DNA of 64,000 bases from Janthinobacterium sp. 67 (GTDB lineage Bacteria; Pseudomonadota; Gammaproteobacteria; Burkholderiales; Burkholderiaceae_D). The notes beneath the pieces were generated by a model. That model had not been told where the DNA came from and ran no database searches. It saw only the letters and a list, made by a program, of their open reading frames with translations. The translations under genes and the position numbers were made by a program. The stretch is taken from NCBI RefSeq assembly GCF_002797895.1, contig NZ_PGES01000001.1:2728001-2792000 (forward strand), read 5' to 3'. Each line of letters starts with the position of its first letter. Within the stretch, counting starts at the first letter, position 1. Below are positions 26,900 to 36,767 of this stretch, one piece after another.

Positions 26900-28867
26900 T
26901 TAACGTCCCAGGCCGATCACCACGTCGAACAGGGTGCTGGCGATCTGCATGACCTTGCCGCACGCCTGGTAGGACTGCTGGTAACGCAGCAGGTTGGCGG
27001 CCTCTTCGTCGAGGTTGACGCCGGAAACGGCCTGCTGCTGGGTGCTAACCTGCTGCAGCAGGGCCAGGCTGGCCAGGCCGCTGACCTGCACTTCGCGCGT
27101 CTTGTTGCCCACGAAGCTGACGGTTTGCGCATACGAACCCTGGAACGTGGTATTGCCGCCATCGAGGATATTCTTCGTCTGCAAGCCCGCCAGCAGCGCC
27201 GCATTGCGGTTGTCGCCCACGCCGCCCGTATTGGGCTTGATGCTGAAGGTATCGCCCTGCGCCGGCGCACCCGTCATGCTGACGTTGATGCCGCCGAAGC
27301 TGAAGCTGTCGCCTTCCGTGTAGGGGATGTTGGCCGTGCCGGCCGGATAGGTCGTGGTGGCGCCATTCAAGCCCTTGACCGTCACCGCCTGGCCTGCGGG
27401 GAAGCCCGTCAGCGAGGTGGTCGCCTTGTCGTACGTCAAGGTCACGGGACCTGCCAGGGCATTGCCCGGGGCCAGGTAAGCCTTGTCGACGGAGCCGGCG
27501 CTGAGCTTGCCAGAACCCGTATTGGCGACGGGCGCCGACGTGGCGATGGGCGCCGCGGCGGCGATCTTGTTGCGGTCGGTGATCAGCACGTTCAGGCCGG
27601 CCGCGCCATTCGCCGTCGGCCGGATGACGTAATTGTCGCCCTGGGCGGCCGTGCCCGAGATCGAGAAATCGACGCCGTCGATGGTTTGCGGCCCCGTTTG
27701 CGGATACGGATTGATGATGGTGTGGGTACCGTCGGATTCGCGCGTCACCACATAGTTGCTGCCGTCGTATTTCAGGCTGTAATCGCTGGCCGTCAGCTTG
27801 GTCGGATCGCTGACCTTGGCCGACAGCACGGTGGTGCTGCTGGTGTTGTTGCCGCGGTCGGCGCCGATCACGGGGTCGGGTATCTTGAAGAAGTCGCCGC
27901 CCATGGCGCCATTCAAATCCTGGCCCAATTTGTGCTGGTCGTTGAAGGTGCTGGCCAGCGCGATGGCCACCTTGCCCAGCGAGTTCTGGACGTTGTCCAG
28001 GGTGCCGCTGCGAAATTCCAGCAGGCCGCCCAGCGAGCCGCCGGTCAGGGAACTGTCCGGCAGCACGGTGACGGTACTGCCCGTGACATAGCCCACCTCG
28101 ATGCGGTTCGGGTCCGTGCGCGAAGGCGTGGCCGCCAGCTCGAAGCTGCGGTCCGCCACCACCAGGGGCTGGCCCGCGCCGATGGAAATGGTGACGGTAT
28201 TGTTGGCGGCGGGCTGCACCGTCGCCTTGACGTATTTGTTCAATTCCGTGATCAGCTGGTCGCGCTGGTCCAGCAGATCGTTGGGCTGGTTGCTGGCGTC
28301 GACCGACAACTGGGAAATCGATTTGTTCAGGTCGGCCAACTGCTTGGCGTAGGTATTGATGACCGTCACGTTCGACGTGATCTGCGAATTGACGCCGTCG
28401 CCGATCTCCGTTAGGCGCGCGCTCAGGCCCTGGAAACGCGAAGCGAGCGAGCCGGCGCTCGACAGCAGCGCCTGGCGCGACGCGACCGACGAGGGATTGG
28501 CGCTGAAATCCTGCACGCCCTTGAAGAAATCCTGCATGGCGGGCGACAGGCCCGCCGTGGGATCGGCCAGCAGGTTGTCGATCTGGCTGATCTGCGTGTA
28601 ATACGTATCGAGGGCGCTGGTCGCGCTTTGCGCGGCATTGACCTGGGTGGCCATGAAGCTGTCGTACTGGCGCTTGATCTGCGACACTTCCGTGCCCGTG
28701 CCGACGAAGCCATAGCCGGCAAAGTTGGACTGCGAAGTCTGCTGCAGCACCGTCTGGCGATTGTAGCCCGGTACATTCGCATTGGTGATGTTATGCCCGG
28801 TCGTCGACAGGCCCACCTGCGCTGCAAGCAAACCGCTCTTACCGATGCTGAGGAGATTCGAAGTCAT
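26900..28867 (-). CDS. flgK: Hook-filament junction protein FlgK
   Basis: A 655-aa HAP1, about 100 residues longer than the enteric protein. The N-terminus (LLSIGKSGLLAAQVGLSTTGHNITNANVPGYNRQTV) and C-terminus (VSGVNLDEEAANLLRYQQSYQACGKVMQIASTLFDVVI) are canonical. The middle contains flagellin-like inserted domains. A FliA promoter lies just upstream. Confidence 0.98.
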   Translation of the reverse strand: MTSNLLSIGKSGLLAAQVGLSTTGHNITNANVPGYNRQTVLQQTSQSNFAGYGFVGTGTEVSQIKRQYDSFMATQVNAAQSATSALDTYYTQISQIDNLLADPTAGLSPAMQDFFKGVQDFSANPSSVASRQALLSSAGSLASRFQGLSARLTEIGDGVNSQITSNVTVINTYAKQLADLNKSISQLSVDASNQPNDLLDQRDQLITELNKYVKATVQPAANNTVTISIGAGQPLVVADRSFELAATPSRTDPNRIEVGYVTGSTVTVLPDSSLTGGSLGGLLEFRSGTLDNVQNSLGKVAIALASTFNDQHKLGQDLNGAMGGDFFKIPDPVIGADRGNNTSSTTVLSAKVSDPTKLTASDYSLKYDGSNYVVTRESDGTHTIINPYPQTGPQTIDGVDFSISGTAAQGDNYVIRPTANGAAGLNVLITDRNKIAAAAPIATSAPVANTGSGKLSAGSVDKAYLAPGNALAGPVTLTYDKATTSLTGFPAGQAVTVKGLNGATTTYPAGTANIPYTEGDSFSFGGINVSMTGAPAQGDTFSIKPNTGGVGDNRNAALLAGLQTKNILDGGNTTFQGSYAQTVSFVGNKTREVQVSGLASLALLQQVSTQQQAVSGVNLDEEAANLLRYQQSYQACGKVMQIASTLFDVVIGLGR

Positions 28868-28895
28868 GGTGTCTTATTGGTTACCGTCAAATGTA

Positions 28896-28922
28896 TTTAC
28901 GGCAGCCGCGGCGAAAACTTGA
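28896..28922 (-). promoter_or_regulatory. FliA (sigma-28) promoter for flgKL
   Basis: On the minus strand: TCAAGTTT, then GCCGTAAA with fifteen bases after TCAA. The -10 matches 6 of 8 consensus positions and the -35 differs once in its core. It ends 28 bases before the flgK ATG and allows flgKL to be expressed late, apart from flgB-J. Confidence 0.75.
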
Positions 28923-28955
28923 AGCGCGCGGCCTGCACAAGGGACAGGCGGGGGA

Positions 28956-29876
28956 TTAGCCGACCAGCGAATTCTTGATAATTTTTGTCAATTTGGCAGC
29001 GTAATTCGGGTCCGTCGCGTAGCCGGCCTTCTGCAGGCCATGGGCGAACGTGCTGGCGTCGCCCGCGCTGGCCAGGACTTTTTCGTAGCGCTTGTTGTTG
29101 GTAATTAACTGCGCATAATCCTTGAAGCTGTCCGCATAGCTGTCGTAGGCACGGAACTTTTCCACCTTGCGCTGCGCCTTGCCATTCACGTATTCCGTGG
29201 TGACGGCTTCCGTCACCTTGCCCTTCCAGTCGCTGGAGGCCTTGATGCCGAACAGGTTGTGGCTGCTGCTGCCGTCGCGGGCGATGATTTCGCGCTTGCC
29301 CCAGCCCGTTTCCAGCGCCGCCTGGCCCAGCATGAACTTGGCCGGGATGCCCGTCGCGCGGCTCGCTTCTTCCGCATGCACGCCCAGCTTTTCCTGGAAG
29401 GCGCGCACGTGCGGCGCCTGCGTGGCGTTGGCCTTGTCGCTCAGCGTCTTGACGGTGGCGCCGCCTGCGCCATCCGTCAGGGCGCCCTGCTGCTGGCGGA
29501 ACGCGGCCAGCGCCTGCGCCATGCTGGAGGAACGGGGCGACGGCGCTTCGGCGCCATCGGCGGCCAGCGCCTGGTTCGACGACGACAACTGGCGGATCAG
29601 CATGTCCGCCAGGCCCGTGCCCCGCTTGGCCAGGTTCTGGCTGGTCTGCTGGTCCAGCATCGAGGTGTACATCTTGCTTTGCTGGCTATCCATGATGCCG
29701 TCCTGCGGCGTGGCTTCGCGCATGCTTTTCATCATCATGTTGATGAACATGGCTTCGAATTGCGTGGCCGCCTCTTTCAGGGCGGCGGGGTCCTTCGCCT
29801 TGGCGGACTGGCGCAAGCCATCCATGCCCTTGACGTCATAGGCGGCGGTATTGCTGAGGTCGGTTTGGCTGATCAT
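28956..29876 (-). CDS. flgJ: Rod assembly protein and peptidoglycan hydrolase FlgJ
   Basis: A 306-aa bifunctional FlgJ. The N-terminal rod-cap domain (DPAALKEAATQFEAMFINMMMKSMREA) is followed by a C-terminal glucosaminidase domain that opens the cell wall for the rod: GIPAKFMLGQAALETGWGK, with the catalytic Glu in LETGWG, then NLFGIKA. The ATG at 29876 is preferred; an alternative at 29900 overlaps flgI. Confidence 0.97.
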   Translation of the reverse strand: MISQTDLSNTAAYDVKGMDGLRQSAKAKDPAALKEAATQFEAMFINMMMKSMREATPQDGIMDSQQSKMYTSMLDQQTSQNLAKRGTGLADMLIRQLSSSNQALAADGAEAPSPRSSSMAQALAAFRQQQGALTDGAGGATVKTLSDKANATQAPHVRAFQEKLGVHAEEASRATGIPAKFMLGQAALETGWGKREIIARDGSSSHNLFGIKASSDWKGKVTEAVTTEYVNGKAQRKVEKFRAYDSYADSFKDYAQLITNNKRYEKVLASAGDASTFAHGLQKAGYATDPNYAAKLTKIIKNSLVG

Positions 29877-29886
29877 GGCAAGCCCA

Positions 29887-31002
29887 TCAAATGATTTCAA
29901 GTTCGGCGCGCAGCGAACCGGCCGCCTTCATCGCCTGCAGGATGGCCAGCAAGTCTTGCGGCGAGGCGCCGATGGCGTTCAAGGCTTTCACCACGTCGGA
30001 CAGCGAAGCGCCACCCTTGACCAGCATGACCTTGCCCGGTTCCTTCTTGATATCGATCTGCGCCGTCTGCGTAACCACCGTGCGTCCGCCCGACAATGGC
30101 GGCGGCTGGCTTACCTGCGGCTCGACATTGATGGTGACGGACAGGTTGCCGTGCGAAATGGCGCACGTTTCCAGGGTCACGGACTGGTTCATCACGACGG
30201 AGCCGGTGCGCGCGTTCATGATGACCTTGGCCGCCAGGCGGGCCGGATTGACTTCGATGCTTTCCAGCTGGCCCAGGAAGGACACGCGCTGGTCGCTGCC
30301 GCCCGGCGACTGCACCTGGATCACGCGCCCATCGAGCGCGGCGGCCGTGCCGGCGCCGTAGCGGCTGTTGATGGCGTCGACCACGCGGCTGGCGGTGGCA
30401 AAATCGGTGGCGTTCAATTCCAGGCGAATCGTGTTGTTGGCGCCCAGCGCCGAAGGCACGCTGCGCTCGACGGTCGCGCCGCCCGAGATGCGTCCCACGC
30501 TCAGGTGATTGATGACGACCGAGCTGCCGGCCGCCTGCGCGCCCACGCCGCCGACGAGCACGTTGCCCTGCGCCATGCCGTACACCTGGCCGTCGGCACC
30601 CTTCAATGGGGTCATCAATAAAGTGCCGCCACGCAAGCTTTTCGCATTGCCCATCGACGACACCGTCACGTCGAGCAGCTGGCCCGGCTGGGCAAACGCG
30701 GGCAAGGCCGTCGTCACCATCACGGCGGCCACATTTTTCAGCTGCAAACTCGTGCCTTGCGGCAAATTGATGCCCTGCTGCTGCAGCATGGCCGCCACGC
30801 TCTGGATGGTAAATGGCGTTTGCGTGGTCTGGTCGCCGCTGCCGTCGAGGCCGACGACGAGGCCATAGCCCATCAGCTGATTCTGGCGCACGCCGGCGAT
30901 GCTGGCCAGGTCCTTGATGCGCTCGGCTTGCGCCACGGGCGCGAGCAGGGAGAGTGCCAGGCCGCACAGGGCCAGCAAGCGGGGAAAGGTCACGGTCGCC
31001 AT
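29887..31002 (-). CDS. flgI: Flagellar P-ring protein FlgI
   Basis: A 371-aa periplasmic ring subunit with a signal peptide (LLALCGLALSLLAPVAQA, cut near residue 26). Conserved start of the mature form: ERIKDLASIAGVRQNQLMGYGLVVGLDGSGDQT. Ends with LNAIGASPQDLLAILQAMKAAGSL. Two bases separate it from flgH. Confidence 0.98.
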   Translation of the reverse strand: MATVTFPRLLALCGLALSLLAPVAQAERIKDLASIAGVRQNQLMGYGLVVGLDGSGDQTTQTPFTIQSVAAMLQQQGINLPQGTSLQLKNVAAVMVTTALPAFAQPGQLLDVTVSSMGNAKSLRGGTLLMTPLKGADGQVYGMAQGNVLVGGVGAQAAGSSVVINHLSVGRISGGATVERSVPSALGANNTIRLELNATDFATASRVVDAINSRYGAGTAAALDGRVIQVQSPGGSDQRVSFLGQLESIEVNPARLAAKVIMNARTGSVVMNQSVTLETCAISHGNLSVTINVEPQVSQPPPLSGGRTVVTQTAQIDIKKEPGKVMLVKGGASLSDVVKALNAIGASPQDLLAILQAMKAAGSLRAELEII

Positions 31003-31004
31003 GG

Positions 31005-31655
31005 TCAGAACGGCAGCAGGCTGAGGAAGAAGCGCGACGCCATCGAGGCCATTTCGGCGCGGTCGATCTGGCTGTTGGTGCGGTACTCGACGCGCGCGTC
31101 GGCCACCTGGGTCGATGGCACGACGTTGCCCGTGCCGATGGTGTCCGGATTGACCATGCCCGAGAAGCGGATGAATTCCGTGCCCTTGTTCATGGCGATC
31201 TGTTTTTCGCCGGCGACGATCAGGTTGCCGTTCGGCAGCACTTCAATCACCGTCACGCCGATCACGCCGGAAAAGGTGTTGCTGGCGGACTGGTTGTCAC
31301 CATCGGCAAATTTCGTCGCGCCATTCGCCGCCACGGTGGCGCCGAAGCGGCCCTGGGCGATGCCGGGCGTGGAAAAGCCCACGCTGCCCGACTTGTTGCC
31401 GGAACTGGCGCCCGCCTTGACGGCATTCGTGCGCTCGGTGATGGCGATCGTCATGGTGTCGCCCACGTGGCGCGCGCGGCGGTCTTCGAAGGCGGGGCGG
31501 TAGGTCGACGGCTGGTAGATGGAGCCATTGTTGACGACCACGGGTTCCGGCATCGGCGCGCGCGTGGTGGTCGGATATTGCACGATGGACGTGGGCGTGA
31601 TGGCGCAGCCGGACAGCAGGACTGCAGAGAACAAAGCGATGATGGGGTATTGCAT
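31005..31655 (-). CDS. flgH: Flagellar L-ring lipoprotein FlgH
   Basis: A 216-aa outer membrane lipoprotein. The lipobox LLSGC puts the lipidated Cys at residue 17. Family motif: VGDTMTIAITERTNA, and the C-terminal GMVNPDTIGTGNVVPSTQVADARVEY. GGAGG six bases before the ATG at 31655 settles the start. Confidence 0.98.
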   Translation of the reverse strand: MQYPIIALFSAVLLSGCAITPTSIVQYPTTTRAPMPEPVVVNNGSIYQPSTYRPAFEDRRARHVGDTMTIAITERTNAVKAGASSGNKSGSVGFSTPGIAQGRFGATVAANGATKFADGDNQSASNTFSGVIGVTVIEVLPNGNLIVAGEKQIAMNKGTEFIRFSGMVNPDTIGTGNVVPSTQVADARVEYRTNSQIDRAEMASMASRFFLSLLPF

Positions 31656-31705
31656 GGCGAACCTCCGCTGCCATCCGGCAGCGGATGGCATGACGACTAT
31701 GAAAA

Positions 31706-32488
31706 TTAAAGTTGCGACAATTTCTGCAGCATTTGATCGGACGTGGTGATGGCCTTGCTGTTGATCTCGTAGGCGCGCTGCGTCTGGATCATGTTGACCA
31801 TTTCCTCGGCCACGTTGACGTTCGACGTTTCGATATAGCCCTGCATCAGCACGCCGGCGCCGTTGGTGCCCGGGGTGTTGGTCTGCGCCACGCCCGAGGC
31901 GCCCGTTTCCATGTACAGGTTTTCGCCCTTCGACTCGAGGCCGGCCGGATTGACGAAGGTGGTCAGCTGCAGCGAGCCGATCTGCGATGGCGCCACGGTG
32001 TCGGGCAAGGTGACGGAAACGGTGCCGTCGCGCGCCACGGTCAGGCTCAGCGCATTGGTCGGCACGGTGATGGCGGGCTGGATGACGAAGCCTTCGGAAG
32101 TGACGAGCTGGCCGTTGCTGTCCGTCTGGAACGAGCCGTCGCGCGTGTAGGCGGTGGCGCCGTCCGGCAGCAGCACCTGGAAGAAACCGGTGCCGTTGAC
32201 CATCACGTCGCGCGAATTGCCCGACGCCTGGGGATTGCCCTGGGTATGGATGCGCTCGGTAGCCACGGTGCGTACGCCCGTGCCGATCTGCAAGCCCGAT
32301 GGCAGCTGGGTCTGCTGCGACGATTGCGCGCCAGGCTGGCGCACATTTTGATACAGCAAGTCTTCAAACACGGCGCGCGACTTCTTGAAGCCCGTCGTGC
32401 TGACGTTGGCCAGATTATTGGAGATCACGTCCATCTGCGTCTGCTGCGCTTCCAGGCCGGTCTTGGCTATCCAAAGGGAACGAATCAT
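31706..32488 (-). CDS. flgG: Distal rod protein FlgG
   Basis: A 260-aa rod protein. Typical N-terminus ([47 protein letters not shown]) and C-terminus ([36 protein letters not shown]). Length identical to the enteric protein. Confidence 0.98.
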   Translation of the reverse strand: MIRSLWIAKTGLEAQQTQMDVISNNLANVSTTGFKKSRAVFEDLLYQNVRQPGAQSSQQTQLPSGLQIGTGVRTVATERIHTQGNPQASGNSRDVMVNGTGFFQVLLPDGATAYTRDGSFQTDSNGQLVTSEGFVIQPAITVPTNALSLTVARDGTVSVTLPDTVAPSQIGSLQLTTFVNPAGLESKGENLYMETGASGVAQTNTPGTNGAGVLMQGYIETSNVNVAEEMVNMIQTQRAYEINSKAITTSDQMLQKLSQL

Positions 32489-32560
32489 GTTTTTTCTCCA
32501 ATAACAGCGCTAACCAGCCCTGTAGACTATTTCTATGCAAGCATTATGCGGTGGTCCCCA

Positions 32561-33304
32561 TCAATTCAAAGCGAGGATCTGGGTAGCTTTCGCCGCGTTA
32601 TTCTCGGCATTCTTCAATAAACTCATTTGCGTTTCGAACTGGCGCGCCAGGGCGATCATGCTGACCATGGAGTCGACGGGGCTGACATTGCTGCCTTCCA
32701 GTGCACCGGTGGTCAGCTTGACGGCCTGGTCGGCCTGGGCCACCGTGCCGTCCTTCAGGCGGAAGAGACCGTCGTCGCCGCGCACCAGTTGCTGCTCGGG
32801 CGGGTTGACCAGCTTGATGCGTCCCAGCACCGTCGATGGCCCCGGCGGCACGTCCGTGGAAATCGTGCCCACGGTGCCGTCGCTGGCGATGGATACCGTC
32901 ACGCCGGGCGGAATGGCCATGGGGCCCGTATCGCCCTGCACCATCAGGCCCGACTGCGTTTGCAGCATGCCGTTTTCATTGAGCTTCAAGGCGCCGTTGC
33001 GCGTGTAGGCTTCGGAACCGTCGGCCGACTGCACGGCGATCCAGCCCCCGTTTTCCACGGCCACGTCGAGCGCGCGGCCCGTGTGCTGCATGGGGCCTTG
33101 CGTGAAATCGGAACCGACCGTCGAATCGACGACAAAGGCGCGCGTCGGCATCATGCCGTCGGCCACCACGGGCACGGCGCGGAACGAGTCAAGCTGGGCG
33201 CGGAAACCCGTGCTGGTGGCATTCGCCAGGTTGTTCGCCGTGGTCGCCTGCTTGTCCAGGATGTGCTTGGCGCCCGAGCCGGCGGTGTAGATGAGACGGT
33301 CCAT
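32561..33304 (-). CDS. flgF: Proximal rod protein FlgF
   Basis: A 247-aa rod protein. Starts MDRLIYTAGSGAKHILDKQATTANNLANATSTGFRAQL and ends with GSNVSPVDSMVSMIALARQFETQMSLLKNAE. The order flgE-flgF-flgG is standard. A structured repeat lies between it and flgE. Confidence 0.97.
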   Translation of the reverse strand: MDRLIYTAGSGAKHILDKQATTANNLANATSTGFRAQLDSFRAVPVVADGMMPTRAFVVDSTVGSDFTQGPMQHTGRALDVAVENGGWIAVQSADGSEAYTRNGALKLNENGMLQTQSGLMVQGDTGPMAIPPGVTVSIASDGTVGTISTDVPPGPSTVLGRIKLVNPPEQQLVRGDDGLFRLKDGTVAQADQAVKLTTGALEGSNVSPVDSMVSMIALARQFETQMSLLKNAENNAAKATQILALN

Positions 33305-33320
33305 GTGTTTCTCCGTGCAA

Positions 33321-33402
33321 AACGAAAGCTGGGGTCAGACCCGGCGGGGGAATGCGCCGCAATGCGGCACATTCCGGTCACGAAGTGACTGCCCCCGGTA
33401 CC
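33321..33402. repeat. GGGGTCAGACCC-family structured repeat between flgE and flgF
   Basis: The left part AACGAAAGCTGGGGTCAGAC continues into CCGGCGGG and the right end is CCCCGGTAC; both match the shorter repeat at 47.9 kb. The centre differs: it holds two hairpins, GGAATGCGCCGC/GCGGCACATTCC (one mismatch) and GTCAC-gaa-GTGAC. It lies wholly in the 99-base flgE-flgF gap. Confidence 0.7.
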
Positions 33403-33403
33403 A

Positions 33404-34951
33404 TTAACGCAGGTTAACCAAAGTCTGCAGGACCGAGTCCTGCGTCTTGATGGTCTGCGCATTCGCCTGGTAGGCGCGCTGGGCCGTGATCATGTTGACC
33501 AGTTCAGCCGTCAAGTCCACGTTCGACACTTCCACGGCCGAGGCCCGCAAGTCGCCCAGGCCGCCCGAGCTCGGCTCACCCGTCATCGGGCTGCCCGAGG
33601 TCGAGCTTTCCGCCCAGGCATTGTTGCCCAGCGGTTCGAGGCCATTCGGATTGGAAAACTTGGTCAGCACCACCTGGCCCAGGTCGCGCGTCTTGCCATT
33701 GTTGTACTGCCCCTGGATCACGCCATCGCTGCCCACGACGAAACGGTCCAGCTGGCCGGCCGCGTAGCCATCGGCCACGGTGCGCTTTTCGCTGGTGGAG
33801 GAACTGAGCTGCGTCGAATTGGTGAAGTCGACCTTGATCGCCAGGTTCGCGTTCGCGCCCGTGGCGGGGAAGACGGGCAGGTTGACCGTCACCGGCAAGG
33901 TTTGCGGCGGCGTCAGGGCCAGCATGGCGGCCTTGTCCAGGCTGCCGACGCTGTTGAATACCAGCGACGCGGACCGCACGGCGGGCACTTCCGTCACAGC
34001 GGAGATCCTGCCATCGATCTGGTCTGGCGTCAGACTGGAATTGACGCCGTCCGGCACGGCGCTGCCATAGGTGGCGCTGATGGCGGCCAGCTGGGCGGGG
34101 CTGGCGCCAGCCGCCGCCGCGGCGGTGCGTATGGCGGCACCGGCCGCATTGCCGTAGGCAACGGCGGCGGCCGTGATATTGGCCGGCACCAGCGGCACGG
34201 CCGTGACGGCGGCCTGGTAGGCGGCGCGTGCGGCCAGCGACGCGGCATCGGTTTGCGCCGCGGCCACTACTTTCGCGCTGGTAATTTCCTTGCCGTCAGT
34301 GGCCGTGTAGACGTCCCAGGTATTGGTGCCCGTCTTGACGTAGAAGTTGGACATGGTGTGCGAGTTGCCCAGCGAATCGTAAACGGGCACGGGGAATTGC
34401 TTGGTCCACGATTTTTGCTCGCCCACGGTAAACGGCACCACGGTCGGCATGGCCGAGTTGGAATCGAGGTTGACCTGGGTATCGACCTTGGTGGTCGCCT
34501 GCGGCGCCATGTCGGCCGGGTCGATCTGCAGCGGCACGGTGGCGCCGGCCAGGATCTTGCCGTTCGCGTCGGCCGGATAGCCGGTCAGCTGGGCTTTCTG
34601 CGCATTGATGATGAAGCCGCTCTTGTCGACCTGGAACTGGCCATTGCGCGAATACTGGATGGCGCCGTTCACGCTGGTGCGGAAGAAACCGCCGCCGTTG
34701 ATGGCGATGTCGAGCGGATTGGACGAACTTTCCAGGTTACCCTGGTTGAACAGCTGCGCCACTTGCGACACGGATACGCCGATGCCCGGCTGGTTGCCGC
34801 CCACGCCATACAGCGAGTTGGCATAGATGTCGGCGAACTGCGCCTGCGATTGCTTGAAACCCACGGTGGCCGAGTTGGCGATATTGTTGCCGATGACGTC
34901 CAGCGATTTGGCGGCACCGTTCAAGCCGCTCAGGCCTTGTTGGAAAGACAT
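33404..34951 (-). CDS. flgE: Flagellar hook protein FlgE, enlarged
   Basis: A 515-aa hook subunit against about 400 in enterics. N-terminus SFQQGLSGLNGAAKSLDVIGNNIANSATVGFKQSQAQFADIYA and C-terminus VDLTAELVNMITAQRAYQANAQTIKTQDSVLQTLVNL are canonical. The extra length is a central Ala-rich insertion (about 228-320) with several YGxA and AAA runs. Confidence 0.98.
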   Translation of the reverse strand: MSFQQGLSGLNGAAKSLDVIGNNIANSATVGFKQSQAQFADIYANSLYGVGGNQPGIGVSVSQVAQLFNQGNLESSSNPLDIAINGGGFFRTSVNGAIQYSRNGQFQVDKSGFIINAQKAQLTGYPADANGKILAGATVPLQIDPADMAPQATTKVDTQVNLDSNSAMPTVVPFTVGEQKSWTKQFPVPVYDSLGNSHTMSNFYVKTGTNTWDVYTATDGKEITSAKVVAAAQTDAASLAARAAYQAAVTAVPLVPANITAAAVAYGNAAGAAIRTAAAAAGASPAQLAAISATYGSAVPDGVNSSLTPDQIDGRISAVTEVPAVRSASLVFNSVGSLDKAAMLALTPPQTLPVTVNLPVFPATGANANLAIKVDFTNSTQLSSSTSEKRTVADGYAAGQLDRFVVGSDGVIQGQYNNGKTRDLGQVVLTKFSNPNGLEPLGNNAWAESSTSGSPMTGEPSSGGLGDLRASAVEVSNVDLTAELVNMITAQRAYQANAQTIKTQDSVLQTLVNLR

Positions 34952-35005
34952 TGTGTTCTCCTGGTAGAAAATAGGGGTAGAGGGTCTACGCTACAAATGA
35001 GCGGC

Positions 35006-35704
35006 TTACAAAATCTGCTTCACATCGGCCATGGTGATGCTGCCCACGCCAGGCACGTTCAATTTCACGCCGCCGGCGCCCGTCGACACGCTGGCGACCG
35101 AACCGAACATCAGCGCCGCCGCATCGGTCAGCTTGGCGCCGCCCCGCTTGGCTTCCACGGAAAACGTGTAGGCGCCGTCAGGCAGCACGATGTTTTTGCC
35201 GTCCTTGTCAAGCTCGGCCGTGGAACCGTTCCAGCCCAGCGGCAAGGTACCCGCATCCTGCGGTCCCAGGTCGATGGAATGGACTTCCTTGCCCGTGCTG
35301 TTGTAGATGATGACCTTGACGCTGTCGACCGGCGTCGCCAGGTCGACGCCCAGCAGGGCCGCGCTCTTGCTCAAGGTGATGTTCTTGCCTGCCGTGAGCA
35401 CGCCGTGGCCGATGATATTGGCCGCCTGCATGGATTCGGCCTGCTGGTAACTGGTCTTGAGCGTTTCCAGCGTGGTATTGAGCTTGTTGACGCCCGTCAC
35501 CGTGGACAGCTGGGCCAGCTGGCTGGTCAGCTGTGCATTGTCCAGCGGGTTCATCGGATCCTGGTTTTGTAGCTGGGTCACCAGCAGGGTCAGGAATTTA
35601 TTCGTTTCTTCCTCGACGCTGCCTTTCGCGGCCGTCGTCTTCTTCGGATTCATCGTCGCCATCAGGTCGGTGACTTTGGCGGTGCTGGTATCGATGGTTG
35701 CCAT
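35006..35704 (-). CDS. flgD: Hook-cap protein FlgD
   Basis: A 232-aa hook scaffold. N-terminal signature FLTLLVTQLQNQDPMNPLDNAQLTSQLAQLSTVTGVNKL, then Ig-like and Tudor-like C-terminal domains (VIIYNSTGKEVHSIDLG). Sits between flgC and flgE. Confidence 0.98.
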   Translation of the reverse strand: MATIDTSTAKVTDLMATMNPKKTTAAKGSVEEETNKFLTLLVTQLQNQDPMNPLDNAQLTSQLAQLSTVTGVNKLNTTLETLKTSYQQAESMQAANIIGHGVLTAGKNITLSKSAALLGVDLATPVDSVKVIIYNSTGKEVHSIDLGPQDAGTLPLGWNGSTAELDKDGKNIVLPDGAYTFSVEAKRGGAKLTDAAALMFGSVASVSTGAGGVKLNVPGVGSITMADVKQIL

Positions 35705-35719
35705 AATGATCAGTCAGCC

Positions 35720-36121
35720 TTATTGGCCGATGGAGAGGGTTTTCAGGAGCAGCGACTTGGCCGCGTTCATGGTTTCCACGTTGGTCTGGTAGGAACGCGA
35801 AGCCGACAGCATGTTGACCATCTCGTCGACCGTGTTGACGTTGGGCATGGTGACGTAGCCCTTCTCGTCGGCGAGCGGATTCTTCGGGTCGTAGACCAGC
35901 TTCATCGGCGACGGATCCTCGATCACCTTCTGCACCTTGACGGCCGTGGCGCCGTTGGCCATGGGCACGGCCTCGAACACCACCTGCTTGGCGCGGTAGG
36001 CTTCGCCCGTGGCGCTGGTGGCGCTGTCGGCATTGGCCAGGTTGCTGGCCACCGTGTTCAGGCGCTGCGCCTGGGCGCTCATGGCCGAACCGGACACATT
36101 GAAGATATTAAACAGCGACAT
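35720..36121 (-). CDS. flgC: Proximal rod protein FlgC
   Basis: A 133-aa rod protein: [32 protein letters not shown] at the N-terminus, [37 protein letters not shown] at the C-terminus. Two bases after flgB. Confidence 0.98.
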   Translation of the reverse strand: MSLFNIFNVSGSAMSAQAQRLNTVASNLANADSATSATGEAYRAKQVVFEAVPMANGATAVKVQKVIEDPSPMKLVYDPKNPLADEKGYVTMPNVNTVDEMVNMLSASRSYQTNVETMNAAKSLLLKTLSIGQ

Positions 36122-36123
36122 GA

Positions 36124-36576
36124 TTATTGTCCTCCCTGGATGGCCGTCAGCATGCCCTTGATCTGCGAGTTGAGGAACGTCACGGCCGCCTCGTAGCGGA
36201 TGGCGTTGTCGGCAAAGGCGTTGCGCTCGAGGTCCATGTCGACCGTATTGCCATCGACGGCGCCCTGGGCCGGCGCGCGGTACAGCAGCGGCGTGCCGTC
36301 GGCCAGGGTCTCGACCTTGCCGCCACCGGTCGCGCCCGCAGCTGCGGCCACGCCCTTGCCCGGCATATGCTGCGGCGCCGTGCCCTTCAGGGCTGGCGGC
36401 ACGCCGTCCTTGCGCGCCATCGCGCCCTTCAGGGCGGCGGCGAAATCGACGTCGCGCGCCTTGTAGTTGGGCGTGTCGGCATTGGCGATGTTCGAGGCGA
36501 GCAATTCCTGGCGCGTCGAGCGCAGGCTCAGCGCCGCCTCGTTGAAGCGCATGTAATCGTCGAGTTTCCCTATCAT
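36124..36576 (-). CDS. flgB: Proximal rod protein FlgB
   Basis: A 150-aa rod protein and first gene of flg[54 protein letters not shown] is the conserved N-terminus. The ATG at 36576 has GGAG seven bases upstream; the frame extends further but the added 25 residues are not FlgB-like. It is divergent from flgA. Confidence 0.97.
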   Translation of the reverse strand: MIGKLDDYMRFNEAALSLRSTRQELLASNIANADTPNYKARDVDFAAALKGAMARKDGVPPALKGTAPQHMPGKGVAAAAGATGGGKVETLADGTPLLYRAPAQGAVDGNTVDMDLERNAFADNAIRYEAAVTFLNSQIKGMLTAIQGGQ

Positions 36577-36767
36577 GTCAGGCTCCGGAAAGATCTGCCA
36601 CTGGCGCCCGAGATGGCGGAAGGATGGCGGTATAGTGATGACAGGAAACATAGTACGGCGCCCACCAGCAAGACCATCGCCGGATCAGACCGTACTTTTA
36701 CCCCTTAATCGGCGCTTCGAACGGCGCGGCGCGCACTATCATGGCACTATTCCAGAGGCCTATCACC

